Below are positions 1-9,680 of a stretch of 64,000 nt of DNA, piece after piece. Position numbers and translations under genes: made by a program. The notes beneath the pieces were generated by a model that saw only the letters and a list, made by a program, of their open reading frames with translations, searched no databases and was not told the DNA's origin. The DNA is taken from positions 682,001-746,000 of the forward strand of contig OY820613.1 of assembly GCA_963681975.1 (NCBI GenBank). The letters are read 5' to 3'. The DNA is from JANELJ01 sp024511395 (GTDB lineage: Bacteria; Pseudomonadota; Gammaproteobacteria; GRL18). Within the stretch, counting starts at the first letter, position 1, and each line of letters opens with the position of its first letter.

Positions 1-658
1 TCAGTTTATTGTTCATTTTCTTCATGCGTTTAAACTGTTTTGCATGAGCATAACGACTGGCCATTAGTACATATTGCGGCCCAACCCGATTATAGTTCTG
101 GCGCAGTTTAATACCGTGCTCTTTGGACAGTTTAACCAGGTTTTCTCTGGCTTTGTTCAGGAGCTTTGAATCGGTTGGAAAAGCGATGTTCTTTTCCTGT
201 ACGGTAGTATCTACCGTGACTTTCTTTAAACTGCCGGGCTTGATAGTTTTACTCTTTAGTCCGGCTTTAATGGTTTCAATCAGTAATTTTTCACTGCCTG
301 ATTTACCCGGCCGGTTATGCCATTTGGTCATGGTCACAGGGTGTATGGGCATCTTATGCTGAAAGTATTCTTCTCCACAAAAATATTGCCAGTACGGATT
401 TTCTGTCCAGCCTTTTACTACCTGTTTATCTGATAAATCATGCAGGTGTTTCAGGTAATGCAATCCTGCAATCAATCGAGTACGAATGGCAGGAGCACCT
501 TTAGTGGATACAAACAGAGCACCCCATTCTTTATCAGGACTTTCCCAGTCTATGTGTTTTGATAACTTAATCAACTCATGGTTTATGTCCAGCATGTTTT
601 CAAGACGCATCCTGAACAGGTCTTCCTGAGGTATTTTTGGCTGTTTCTTTGGCTTCAT
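1..658 (-). CDS. IS5-family transposase, N-terminal 219 residues
   Basis: The ATG lies at 658-656 and the frame runs open to the window edge, covering about residues 1-219 of a 447-residue transposase. The first catalytic Asp of the DDE triad (VTVD, about residue 150) is included. Length matches the intact copy at 8337-9680 exactly over this part, so the gene is probably intact. One visible change is Arg to His in the W-R-N-R segment near residue 114. Confidence 0.85.
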   Translation of the reverse strand, partial: MKPKKQPKIPQEDLFRMRLENMLDINHELIKLSKHIDWESPDKEWGALFVSTKGAPAIRTRLIAGLHYLKHLHDLSDKQVVKGWTENPYWQYFCGEEYFQHKMPIHPVTMTKWHNRPGKSGSEKLLIETIKAGLKSKTIKPGSLKKVTVDTTVQEKNIAFPTDSKLLNKARENLVKLSKEHGIKLRQNYNRVGPQYVLMASRYAHAKQFKRMKKMNNKL

Positions 659-779
659 TCTGGTCTGGAAATTTGCAAGGTAATAAGGCTTATTTTACCA
701 AAAACCTGCAAATTTAACACCCATAATTCGCCAATATTTCCTTATAAATCAATGTGCTATGATTTATTCAGGTCGGGCT
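1..779 (-). mobile_element. IS5-family element, copy A (5' part, cut by window edge)
   Basis: This is the first of ten copies of one IS5-type element in the window. Full copies are about 1500 bp with ends beginning AGTYCRACCTGAATAA and a 4-bp target duplication. Here only the transposase 5' half and the terminal repeat (ending at 779, with one mismatch in GGTCGGGCT) are visible; the rest lies left of the window. The spacing from the terminus to the ATG, and from the ATG to the window edge, matches intact copies base for base in length. Confidence 0.9.
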
Positions 780-830
780 AAATATTTTAATTTTTTACTT
801 GACTGAAGAAAAAGCGGTTTTAAACTTTTT

Positions 831-879
831 GCTGAACGCTGAACGCTGAACGCTGAACGCTGAACGCTGAACGCTGAAC
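831..879. repeat. Heptamer tandem repeat, GCTGAAC x 7
   Basis: Seven perfect head-to-tail copies of GCTGAAC occupy 831-879, in the intergenic space between an IS5 terminus and a bidirectional terminator-like hairpin. A degenerate short relative (GAGCGCTGAACGCT) is at about 4566-4579, just past the S24 gene. Seven perfect units suggest a slippage-prone heptamer microsatellite. Confidence 0.95.
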
Positions 880-895
880 GTTTCTTTTTTCCCAT

Positions 896-923
896 AAAAA
901 AAGCCTGAAAAAATCAGGCCTTT
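896..923. terminator. Probable bidirectional intrinsic terminator
   Basis: GCCTGA (903-908) pairs with TCAGGC (914-919) around an A-rich loop. An A tract lies on the left and a T tract on the right. It sits downstream of the minus-strand 63-aa gene at 999-1190 and can act on either strand. Confidence 0.7.
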
Positions 924-998
924 TGCATCAGCGATAAACCGGCAGTCCCCCTTACCGGATTATGAGCTTAATAGACGTTTAACAAGTTTAGATTCGTG

Positions 999-1190
999 TT
1001 AAATTTCAAATATTTTTTCCATCGCTTCCATACCTTCCTTAACAATTTGCTCCAGCTCTTCCGGACTGTCTTCTTCAGCGCATACTAGGGTGGTATATGC
1101 GGATAAGGATTTTAGTGCACAGGCAATTTTTGCTACATCGTCAACATTCAGTTCAGCACCATCTTTGAGTTTCCAGTTTGCATCGGTCAT
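999..1190 (-). CDS. Small acidic conserved-looking protein, 63 aa, unknown function
   Basis: I do not recognise this family. The start at 1190 is preceded by an AAGGA ribosome site about 8 nt upstream. The 63-residue product is acidic and helical in composition, with two cysteines (ACALKS and LVCAEE), no signal peptide and no membrane segment. It is followed by a terminator-like hairpin at 896-923, so it looks like a complete monocistronic gene. An AT-rich promoter region lies upstream (1200-1310). The good ribosome site and the terminator argue that it is real. Confidence 0.6.
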   Translation of the reverse strand: MTDANWKLKDGAELNVDDVAKIACALKSLSAYTTLVCAEEDSPEELEQIVKEGMEAMEKIFEI

Positions 1191-1744
1191 TTTGGGATCC
1201 TTTTAAGTTAGCTATTTTTATATCTGTGTTTATAAGCTTATAAATAATAAACTTATTATAAGGTATATGCTTTTTTTAAATTTTGCAATATTTTCAACTG
1301 ATTAATTATGGGTTTTAGCAACTAATTCAGGGCCAGATCATACTTTGCTCAAAAAGCAACCAGAAATTAAATTGAACTAATTTGAAAGATGAGGCTCAGA
1401 TCTTTAAAGTAAGCATTTGGAGACTCTGATGAACTTTGACCCTCATTTTAAATCACTACAAGACGGCCGAACAGATATAAACATCCGGTACGAATTACTG
1501 GATATAGTATTTTTAACCATGGTGGCTATTTTATGTAGAGCAGAAGGCTGGAAAGACATTCAATGCTTTGGTGAATCAAAGCTGGAGTGGTTAAGAAAAT
1601 ACCGTGCATTCAAACAAGGTATACCCTGGCGCCATACAATAGCCCGAATTATAGGGAGTTTATCGCCAGATAACCGGTTGGATTGTTTTGTTAGCTGGCT
1701 AAATAGCGTAAGGGAAAAACAAGGTCATGAACATCTGGCTATTG

Positions 1745-3245
1745 AGTCCGACCTGAATAAATCAATAGCACATTGATTTATAAGGAAATATTGTCGATTT
1801 GTGGGTTTTAAATTTGCAGGTTTTTGGTAAAATAAGCCTTATTACCTTGCAAATTTCCAGACCAGAATGAAGCCAGAGAAACAGCCAAAAATACCTCAGG
1901 AAGACCTGTTCAGGATGCGCCCTGAAAACATGCTGGACATAAACCATGAGTTGATTAAGTTATCAAAACACATAGACCGGGAAAGTCCTGATAAAGAATG
2001 GGGTGCTCTGTTTGTATCCACTAAAGGTGCTCCTGCCATACGCACTCGTTTGATTGCAGGATTGCATTACCTGAAACACCTTCATGATTTATCAGATGAA
2101 CAGGTAGTAAAAGGCTGGACAGAAAATCCGTACTGGCAGTATTTCTGTGGTGAAGAATACTTTCAGCATAAAATGCCTATACACCCTGTGACCATGACCA
2201 AATGGCGTAACCGGCCGGGTAAGTCAGGCAGTGAAAAATTACTGATTGAAACTATTAAAGCCGGACTAAAGAGTAAAACCATAAAGCCTGGCAGTTTAAA
2301 GAAAGTTACGGTAGATACTACCGTACAGGAAAAGAACATCGCTTTTCCAACCGATTCAAAGCTCCTGAGCAAAGCCAGAGAAAACCTGATTAAACTGTCC
2401 AAAGAGCACGGTATTAAACTGCGCCAGAACTATAATCGGGTTGGGCCGCAATATGTACTAATGGCCAGTCGTTATGCACATGCAAAACAATTTAAACGCA
2501 TGAAGAAAATGAACAATAAACTGAAATCCCGTTTAGGTCGTGTTAAACGGGATATTGAACGACAACTGCCCAATTATTCTGTTGATATTCAGTCATTGTT
2601 TGAAGTAGCTCTAAAACAGGCTCAGAAACTGATTGAGCAGGAGCAGCACAGTAAGAACAAGCTTTACAGTTTACATGCACCGGAAGTCGAGTGTATCAGT
2701 AAAGGCAAAGCTCATAAGCCTTATGAATTTGGAGTTAAAGCCAGTATCACGGTAACTAACAAGGAAGGCTTTGTTATTGGCGCTCAAAGTTGTCCGGGCA
2801 ATCCTTATGATGGACATACCTTGCTGCCACAACTGGAACAGATAAAACAGTTTACAGCCGTACAACCGGAACAGTGCTTTGTTGACCGGGGTTATCGTGG
2901 ACATGAAGTAAAAGACACTAAAGTTTTTATCTCAGGTCAGAAGCGAGGCGTTACCCGAAGTATTAAAAAGGCATTAAAACGGCGCAGTGCGATTGAGCCT
3001 GAAATCGGTCATATGAAAAACGATGGCCGTTTAGATCGCTGCTACCTCAAAGGTGCAGTCGGTGATGCCATTAATGTGGTTATGGTAGTCGCTGGACATA
3101 ACTTAAGAAAGATCCTCAATAAGCTCCGGCTTTTGTGGCTCAAAATTATTTCCGGTTTGATGGGGTCTTTTATCAAACCGGGGCAATCAGCTGCTTTAAA
3201 CCTGGCTTGATGTCAGGCTTAAAACGGTATTATTCAGGTTGAACT
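1745..3245 (+). mobile_element. IS5-family element, copy B (complete)
   Basis: Complete copy of 1501 bp, one base longer than the others because of an extra A near the left end (AATCAATAGC). The ends are AGTCCGACCTGAATAA and TTATTCAGGTTGAACT, with a 4-bp target duplication ATTG at 1741-1744 and 3246-3249. It is inserted in the ISAs1 transposase gene, so it arrived after that element. Confidence 0.95.
1867..3210 (+). CDS. IS5-family transposase (447 aa, intact)
   Basis: DDE transposase of the IS5 group. Catalytic Asp is near residue 150 (KKVTVD), the second Asp near 340 (QCFVDRGYRGHE), and the Glu near 377 in the R-x3-E-x6-K signature (RSAIEPEIGHMK). The N-terminal part carries the usual helical DNA-binding region (RTRLIAGLHYLKHLHDLSDE). 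No obvious Shine-Dalgarno sequence precedes the ATG; instead a long imperfect hairpin lies just upstream. The frame is intact, so this copy may supply transposase for its relatives. Confidence 0.95.
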   Translation: MKPEKQPKIPQEDLFRMRPENMLDINHELIKLSKHIDRESPDKEWGALFVSTKGAPAIRTRLIAGLHYLKHLHDLSDEQVVKGWTENPYWQYFCGEEYFQHKMPIHPVTMTKWRNRPGKSGSEKLLIETIKAGLKSKTIKPGSLKKVTVDTTVQEKNIAFPTDSKLLSKARENLIKLSKEHGIKLRQNYNRVGPQYVLMASRYAHAKQFKRMKKMNNKLKSRLGRVKRDIERQLPNYSVDIQSLFEVALKQAQKLIEQEQHSKNKLYSLHAPEVECISKGKAHKPYEFGVKASITVTNKEGFVIGAQSCPGNPYDGHTLLPQLEQIKQFTAVQPEQCFVDRGYRGHEVKDTKVFISGQKRGVTRSIKKALKRRSAIEPEIGHMKNDGRLDRCYLKGAVGDAINVVMVVAGHNLRKILNKLRLLWLKIISGLMGSFIKPGQSAALNLA

Positions 3246-4205
3246 ATTGATAGTAAAACCTTAAGGAGAAGCCATCATAACGGTGATAAAATGACGGCTT
3301 TACACCTGCTTTCTGTAATGGCGGTTGACAGTGGCCTGGTGGTTTATCAAAGCCGTTCTGCAGATAAAAAGAATGAAATTAAAAGCGTACAGGAGAGCCT
3401 TGAACTGTTTGATGTTAAAGACAGTTGTGTCACCCTGGATGCACTGCCAGAAAGAGACGGTGCCCACATTAAGAAAACAGCAGGCTGACTATGTCATCCA
3501 GATTAAAAATAACCAGAAAACACTTTATGAGGAAATTAAAGCCTGATTTCATAAGATAAAACGGGATGAACCGGAAACCATTAGTAGTCAGTCTTATGAG
3601 GAAGTGGATAAAGGACATGGTCGTATTAAACGGCGTCGCTATATCCGTCTGGATGTCACCGACTGGATTGAATCAGCACAATCATGGCAAGGCTTACACA
3701 GTGTTATTGAAGTCAAAAGGCAGATACAGAACCAGGATAAAGAACGGACTGAATATTCCTGTTACATCAGTTCATTGAAGGATGATGTAGAGAATATCGC
3801 CCGGAAGATAAGGCGTCACTGGCACATAGAAAATAGTCAGCACTGGGTGTTAGATGTTGTTTTTAAAGAAGATGATTCAAGAATACGAACAGGAGACAGC
3901 CCTGAGAATATGGCATTGTTTCGACGTTTTGCGCTTAATATCGCTAAACTGTCTCCTGTTAAAGACAGTATGAAAGGTAAGCTAAAACGGGCAGCATGGG
4001 ATGATGATATGAGGGCCAAATTATTATTTGGTTAAATTTTGTTCAAAGTATGCTCCCGCCCTGGCAACTAATTATGGCTTGATGTCTGTAGTATTTTTAT
4101 TTAGTATTAAGTGTTGAATAATTGAATGTTCTTATATACTTGTTCCTCTTATGTGCAGGTATATATATGTCCTTGATATAAACTCTTGATATAAGTGAGT
4201 TAAAA

Positions 4206-4550
4206 ATGCCTCAATCACCACCAGAAAGTTTAATGCCACCCATTGAGGGCAGCTGCAGCGGCAGAGAAATCTACGCTTTACGCGCTCTGGGAGACAGTAT
4301 GGTGCCTGAATTCGAGCATGGTACCGTTATAATCGTCGATCCTGAAGCAGTAGTAAAAGACGGCTCTTACGTAATCGCCAAAATTAATGGTGAATATATT
4401 TTCCGTCAACTAAGAATGTACGACAGCAAATTTTTTCTACAACCCCTGAATGATCTATACGAAACCATAGAAATAGAAAGCCTCGACGTACTTGACGGCG
4501 TAATAGTACAAGCCAGAAACCGCCGCAAAGACAGAAAAAAATACACCTAA
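4206..4550 (+). CDS. Stand-alone S24 (LexA/UmuD-like) peptidase-domain protein
   Basis: 114 residues resembling the C-terminal serine-lysine protease fold of LexA, UmuD and phage repressors. The nucleophile motif LGDSMVPEFEHGT is at about residues 36-48, with Ser at about 39. The Lys general base is in GSYVIAKINGEYIFRQL at about residue 66. There is no helix-turn-helix N-terminus, so it is not a classic repressor. It may be a UmuD-like or regulatory S24 protein, or a remnant. It stands alone between the dead ISAs1 element and the convergent glgP. What it cleaves cannot be inferred. Confidence 0.75.
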   Translation: MPQSPPESLMPPIEGSCSGREIYALRALGDSMVPEFEHGTVIIVDPEAVVKDGSYVIAKINGEYIFRQLRMYDSKFFLQPLNDLYETIEIESLDVLDGVIVQARNRRKDRKKYT

Positions 4551-4586
4551 CCCTAAAAATAGCGTTGAGCGCTGAACGCTCCCCCT

Positions 4587-7142
4587 CTATTCTACCGGAT
4601 AAGCCGCCACCGCCTCTAGCTTCCATATATCCCGATTATACTCTTCCATCGTCCGGTCAGTAGAGAATTTACCGCTGGACAGAGTATTCATAATACTCAT
4701 AGTCGTCCAGTGTTTCTGATCCTGGTAGGCTCTGGATACCTGCTCCTGAGCATCAATATAAGAGCGAAAATCCGCTGCAGTCATCCATAAATCCTGTGGA
4801 TTCTTTATGGTCTGAATAATGGGATCAAACAAACCGGGTTCAAACTGGCTGAAATAACCGGTTTCCAGCATCCTCATCACATTTCTGAAATCTGCATCAT
4901 TCTGTATGATTTTAACCGGATCATAATGGCTGCGTGTGACTTCCACTTCTTCAGTGGTCAGGCCGAATAAAAAGAAATTATCTTCTCCGACTTCTTCCCT
5001 GATTTCAATATTGGCTCCGTCCAGAGTGCCTATGGTCAGGGCGCCGTTCATCATAAATTTCATATTACCGGTACCGGAGGCTTCTTTACCCGCCGTTGAA
5101 ATCTGTTCGGACAGATCGGTACCCGGACAGATCACTTCCATAGCAGAAACCCGGTAATTGGGAAAAAAGGCTACTTTCAGGTAATCACCCACTTCCGGGT
5201 CATTATTGACCACATCGGCTACATTATTAATGAGTTTGATGATCAGTTTGGCCATCACATAGCCGGGGGCAGCTTTACCGCCGATAAGAACACAACGGTT
5301 AGTCCAGTTTTTGGTATCACCGGCCTTAATGCGGTTGTATAAATGAATGACATGCAGAATATTGAGCAGCTGGCGTTTGTATTCATGAATACGTTTTACC
5401 TGCACATCAAACAGGGAGTTACTGTTAAACTCGACTCGGCATTCCTGTTTAACCAGTTCGGTCAGTTTCTGTTTGTTGTTCTGCTTGATGCTCCGCCACT
5501 GTTTGCGGAAGGCTTTTTTGTCTATACTTTTTTTCAGCTGTTTAAGTTGAGACAGATCCTTAACCCAGTAACTGCCGATAGTCTTTGTGATCAGTTGGTG
5601 CAATTCAGGATTGCAGCCGGCCAGCCAGCGACGGGGAGTAACGCCATTGGTTTTATTATTAAATTTTTCCGGCCAGAGCTGGTAAAAATCATGGAACAGA
5701 CCTTGTTTCAGTAAACGGGTATGTAAGGCTGCGACACCATTAACAGAAAAACTGCCGGCAATGGCCAGGTAAGCCATACGCACCTGGGGAACCGGACCTT
5801 CTTCAATAATGGACATGCGGCGCAGGCGGTCAGTATCTCCAGGCCAGTGCATGGCCACCTGCTTTAGAAAGCGGGCATTGATTTCGTAAATAATCTCTAA
5901 CAGACGGGGCAGCAGACGTTCAAATAAATGCACAGACCATTTTTCCAGGGCTTCCGGAAGCAGGGTGTGATTGGTATAAGCCATGGTTTTACAAGTGATA
6001 GACCAGGCTTTATCCCAGGGCAGGTTGTATTCATCCATTAACAGGCGCATAAATTCAGCAACGGAGACGCTTGGATGGGTGTCATTAAGTTGAAAACAGT
6101 TTTTTTCTGAAAATTCTTCAAAATCATCATGGTGTTCCAGCCATTCTCTTATGACGTCCTGCAGGCTGGCAGAGGCCAGGAAGTATTGTTGACGTAAACG
6201 CAGTTCCTTGCCGTTTTCACTACTGTCATTGGGATACAGTACCATGGTAATGTGTTCTGCCGAGTTTTTCTCTTCCACGGCTTCGGTATAACTGCCGGAA
6301 TTGAATTCATCCAGGTCAAATTCATCAGTTGCGGCGGCTTTCCATAAGCGCAAGGTATTGACGGTACCATTCTGGAAGCCGGGAATAGGGATGTCGTAAG
6401 GAATGGCCAGCACATCGCGGGTACCGACCCATTGCACTTTATAATTGCCGTCATGGCTAAGACGTAATTCGGTATGTCCACCAAACTTGATGCGCCGGGT
6501 ATATTCAGGGCGTTCCAGTTCCCATGGATTGCCGTCCAGCAACCAGTGGTCAGTGTCTTCGACCTGGTAGCCGTTATCTATCCGCTGTCTGAACATGCCG
6601 TATTCATAGCGCAGACCATAACCTTTTACCGGCAGCTGTAAACTGGCACAGCTGTCCAGGAAACAGGCCGCCAGTCGTCCCAGGCCGCCGTTACCAAGAC
6701 CGGCATCCTGTTCAGTCTCAGCAATTTCTTCCAGATCCAGTCCCATGGAATAAAAAGATTTTTGTACCGCATCATCTAGATCCAGGTTCAGTACGCTATT
6801 ACTTAATGCCCGGCCCATTAAAAATTCCAGTGATACATAATAAGTACGCCTGCAGTCATTATCCTGATAGGCATAATGGGTGTTTTTCCAGCGTTCTATA
6901 AGACGATCACGAATGGTCAGGCTTAGGGCTTTATAAGGATAGTGAGTTGACTTACAGTTCCGGTCTCTGCCCAGAGTATGACTGTAATAATGGCGGAAGC
7001 TTTCGGTAATTGACCTGTCATCCATGCCCAGTGCGGGAAGGGATGTCAGATCTTTAACGGGTTTGCTTTTGCACATGACTTTGAAGTTGTTATTCATGGA
7101 TGATTTTGCCTGATTTAATAGGGATAATTTACTGTGAGACAT
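4587..7142 (-). CDS. glgP: Glycogen/alpha-glucan phosphorylase
   Basis: Phosphorolysis of alpha-1,4-glucans to glucose-1-phosphate; cytoplasmic PLP enzyme of the glycosyltransferase 35 family. Diagnostic segments are the N-terminal YYVSLEFLMGRAL, the substrate segment NGVTPRRWL, and the PLP lysine in EASGTGNMKFMMNGA followed by LDGANIEI (about residue 690). At 851 residues it is slightly longer than the usual 815-835. The extra length is an N-terminal extension, and the in-frame ATG at about 7097 or the one before SITESFRHYY could be the real start; no strong ribosome site marks any of them. It is convergent with the S24 gene. It implies glycogen as a carbon and energy store. The frame is intact despite IS activity on both sides. 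Confidence 0.95.
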   Translation of the reverse strand: MSHSKLSLLNQAKSSMNNNFKVMCKSKPVKDLTSLPALGMDDRSITESFRHYYSHTLGRDRNCKSTHYPYKALSLTIRDRLIERWKNTHYAYQDNDCRRTYYVSLEFLMGRALSNSVLNLDLDDAVQKSFYSMGLDLEEIAETEQDAGLGNGGLGRLAACFLDSCASLQLPVKGYGLRYEYGMFRQRIDNGYQVEDTDHWLLDGNPWELERPEYTRRIKFGGHTELRLSHDGNYKVQWVGTRDVLAIPYDIPIPGFQNGTVNTLRLWKAAATDEFDLDEFNSGSYTEAVEEKNSAEHITMVLYPNDSSENGKELRLRQQYFLASASLQDVIREWLEHHDDFEEFSEKNCFQLNDTHPSVSVAEFMRLLMDEYNLPWDKAWSITCKTMAYTNHTLLPEALEKWSVHLFERLLPRLLEIIYEINARFLKQVAMHWPGDTDRLRRMSIIEEGPVPQVRMAYLAIAGSFSVNGVAALHTRLLKQGLFHDFYQLWPEKFNNKTNGVTPRRWLAGCNPELHQLITKTIGSYWVKDLSQLKQLKKSIDKKAFRKQWRSIKQNNKQKLTELVKQECRVEFNSNSLFDVQVKRIHEYKRQLLNILHVIHLYNRIKAGDTKNWTNRCVLIGGKAAPGYVMAKLIIKLINNVADVVNNDPEVGDYLKVAFFPNYRVSAMEVICPGTDLSEQISTAGKEASGTGNMKFMMNGALTIGTLDGANIEIREEVGEDNFFLFGLTTEEVEVTRSHYDPVKIIQNDADFRNVMRMLETGYFSQFEPGLFDPIIQTIKNPQDLWMTAADFRSYIDAQEQVSRAYQDQKHWTTMSIMNTLSSGKFSTDRTMEEYNRDIWKLEAVAAYPVE

Positions 7143-8279
7143 TATGACTCAGGGATCATAATTGTCAAATAGAGAGCGCTATTTTAACCTAAATTAATCA
7201 GTATCCGGGCGGGATAATTCAGCTTCAAGTTCTTTTTCCACCCGCTGGTATTCAGACTGGATCTGCTGTATTAATTCCAGGGCTTTTTCCTGGTTATTCT
7301 GATTAATTTCCACATCCGCATTACATTCAATTTTTTCACACAACTGGGCAAGTCGTACTGCCCCCAGATTGGTGCTACTGGATTTAAGCATATGGGCTGT
7401 TTCAGTTCTGGAATGAAGCAGCGCAGGATGATTTCTCCCCGGTTGGTAAACTTCAGGGCATTGCTGAGCAGGTTGCTTAATATCTGCTGCAGACGGTTTC
7501 GATCGCCAATCAGCACCAGGTGTTTATTAATAACAAGTTCTGAACGCAGCTGCAGGCCTTTGGCCCTGGCATCTTCACTAAACAGTTCCAGGGTATCCAG
7601 CAGCAGGTTGTAGGGTCGAAAAGCCTGTTTATCCAGGGACAGTTTGCCGGATTCAAACTTGGAAAAATCAAGTATTTCATTAATAAGCAGCAGTGATTTG
7701 CCGGACCGTTGTACGGTATTGAGTAATTTAGTCTGTTTACGGGTTCAGCCGGGTACGCAGCAGAATTTCAACCATACCCAGAACATCATTCATCGGTATG
7801 CGGATTTCATGGCTGATGGTCGCCATAAAATCACTTTTTATATGGTTGGCTTTTTCGGCGATGTTTTTGGCCTGCAGGGCTTCAAGGGTAATAGCCTGCA
7901 ATTCATTGTTCTTTTTATACAGGTCCCTGGTGCGTTCAGCGACTTCGCTTTCCAAACGTTGACTGTAACTGGCCAGTTGGCTGTCACGCTGCTGTATCTC
8001 GTTAAGCATCTCATTAAATACATCGACCAGGGTGCCGTATTCGTCATCGCTGATCTTATTTGCACGGATATGGTATTTTTTTCTGTGGAGACAGATTTCA
8101 TAGTCACCATTAACTCAGTTAATGGTGTAGTAAATACTTTTTGCAAACGTGTGGAAATCAGCACTACAATTAAAAAAGACAGCAGAGCAATAGTGATAAC
8201 CAGCAGATAGTAATTAGTCCGACCTGAATAAATTATAGCACATTGATTTGTAAGGAAATATTGGCGAATCATGGGTGTT

Positions 8280-8326
8280 AAATTTGCAGGTTTTTGGTAA
8301 AATAAGCCTTATTACCTTGCAAATTT
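8280..8326 (+). promoter_or_regulatory. Hairpin in the IS5 leader, upstream of the transposase ATG
   Basis: AAATTTGCAGG (8280-8290) pairs with CCTTGCAAATTT (8315-8326), one base bulged. The enclosed sequence GGTAAAATAAGCCTTATTACC is itself nearly palindromic. The structure ends 10 nt before the ATG at 8337 and takes the place of a normal ribosome site. The same structure precedes the ATG in the other copies that keep their 5' end. A role in limiting transposase translation from read-through transcripts is an inference. Confidence 0.6.
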
Positions 8327-8336
8327 CCAGACCAGA

Positions 8337-9680
8337 ATGAAGCCAGAGAAACAGCCAAAAATACCTCAGGAAGACCTGTTCAGGATGCGCCTTGAAAACA
8401 TGCTGGACATAAACCATGAGTTGATTAAGTTATCAAAACACATAGATTGGGAAAGTCCTGATAAAGAATGGGGCGCTTTGTTTGTATCCACTAAAGGTGC
8501 TCCTGCCATACGCACTCGTTTGATTGCAGGATTGCATTACCTGAAACACCTGCATGATTTATCAGATGAACAGGTAGTAAAAGGCTGGACAGAAAATCCG
8601 TACTGGCAGTATTTCTGTGGAGAAGAATACTTTCAGCATAAAATGCCTATACACCCTGTGACCATGACCAAATGGCGTAACCGGCCGGGTAAATCAGGCA
8701 GTGAAAAATTACTGATTGAAACCATTAAAGCCGGACTAAAGAGTAAAACCATAAAGCCAGGCAGTTTAAAGAAAGTCACGGTAGATACTACCGTACAGGA
8801 AAAGAACATCGCTTTTCCAACCGATTCAAAGCTCCTGAACAAAGCCAGAGAAAACCTGGTTAAACTGTCCAAAGAGCACGGTATTAAACTGCGCCAGAAC
8901 TATAATCGGGTTGGGCCGCAATATGTACTAATGGCCAGTCGTTATGCACATGCAAAACAGTTTAAACGCATGAAGAAAATGAACAATAAACTGAAATCCC
9001 GTTTAGGTCGTGTTAAACGGGATATTGAACGACAACTGCCCAACTATTCTGTTGATATTCAGTCTCTGTTTGAAGTAGCTCTAAAACAGGCTCAGAAACT
9101 GATTGAGCAGGAGCAGCACAGTAAGAACAAGCTTTACAGTTTACATGCTCCTGAAGTCGAGTGTATCAGTAAAGGCAAAGTTCATAAGCCTTATGAATTT
9201 GGAGTTAAAGCCAGTATCGCGGTAACCAACAAGGAAGGCTTTGTTATTGGTGCTCAAAGCTGTCCGGGCAATCCTTATGATGGGCACACTCTACTGCCAC
9301 AACTGGAACAGATAAAACAGTTTACAGCCGTACAACCGGAACAATGCTTTGTTGACCGTGGTTATCGTGGACATGAAGTAAAAGACACTAAAGTTTTTAT
9401 CTCAGGTCAGAAGCGAGGCGTTACCCGAAGTATTAAAAAGGCATTAAAACGGCGCAGTGCGATTGAGCCTGAAATCGGTCATATGAAAAACGATGGCCGT
9501 TTAGACCGCTGCTACCTCAAAGGTGCAGTCGGTGATGCCATTAATGTGGTTATGGTAGTCGCCGGACATAACTTAAGAAAGATCCTCAATAAGCTCCGGC
9601 TTTTGTGGCTCAAAATTATTTCCGGTTTGATGGGGTCTTTTATCAAACCGGGGCAATCAGCTGCTTTAAACCTGGCTTGA
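8337..9680 (+). CDS. IS5-family transposase (447 aa, intact)
   Basis: Same protein as at 1867-3210 with a few substitutions (for example Val for Ala in KGKVHKPYEF near residue 281, and Ala for Thr in ASIAVTN). The DDE residues and the R-x3-E-x6-K motif are present, and the frame is uninterrupted. Confidence 0.95.
   Translation: MKPEKQPKIPQEDLFRMRLENMLDINHELIKLSKHIDWESPDKEWGALFVSTKGAPAIRTRLIAGLHYLKHLHDLSDEQVVKGWTENPYWQYFCGEEYFQHKMPIHPVTMTKWRNRPGKSGSEKLLIETIKAGLKSKTIKPGSLKKVTVDTTVQEKNIAFPTDSKLLNKARENLVKLSKEHGIKLRQNYNRVGPQYVLMASRYAHAKQFKRMKKMNNKLKSRLGRVKRDIERQLPNYSVDIQSLFEVALKQAQKLIEQEQHSKNKLYSLHAPEVECISKGKVHKPYEFGVKASIAVTNKEGFVIGAQSCPGNPYDGHTLLPQLEQIKQFTAVQPEQCFVDRGYRGHEVKDTKVFISGQKRGVTRSIKKALKRRSAIEPEIGHMKNDGRLDRCYLKGAVGDAINVVMVVAGHNLRKILNKLRLLWLKIISGLMGSFIKPGQSAALNLA

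Larger units (their letters stand above)
1429..4035 (+). pseudogene. ISAs1-family (H-repeat type) transposase, broken
   Basis: The product resembles ISAs1/H-repeat transposases. The N-terminal part is FDPHFKSL through LNSVREKQGHEHLAI, and the C-terminal part carries RRHWHIENSQHWVLDVVFKEDDSRIR. Codons run from 1429 (ATG, with GGAG about 8 nt upstream) to the IS5 insertion at 1744/1745 and resume at 3246. At least one frameshift (around 3465) and an in-frame TGA (about 3544-3546, after EEIKA) further break the second part. An alternative TTG start at 1417 is less likely because it overlaps the ribosome site. Confidence 0.85.
1328..4063 (+). mobile_element. ISAs1-family element, interrupted by IS5 copy B
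   Basis: Inverted ends begin CAGGGC and share the run CATACTTTG further in (left end at 1328, right end at 4063). They are flanked by a perfect 10-bp target duplication, GCAACTAATT, at 1318-1327 and 4064-4073. Removing the 1501-bp IS5 insertion and one of its 4-bp duplications gives an element of about 1.23 kb, the usual size for this family. The transposase inside is broken, so the element is dead. Confidence 0.9.

Noticed and set aside
1762..1947. Recurring short frames antisense to the IS5 transposase (opening MVYVQHVF, MDSLTRFSL, MSTITPVNK)
   Set aside because: They appear in every IS5 copy exactly opposite the transposase codons and have no ribosome site or independent conservation beyond the IS itself.
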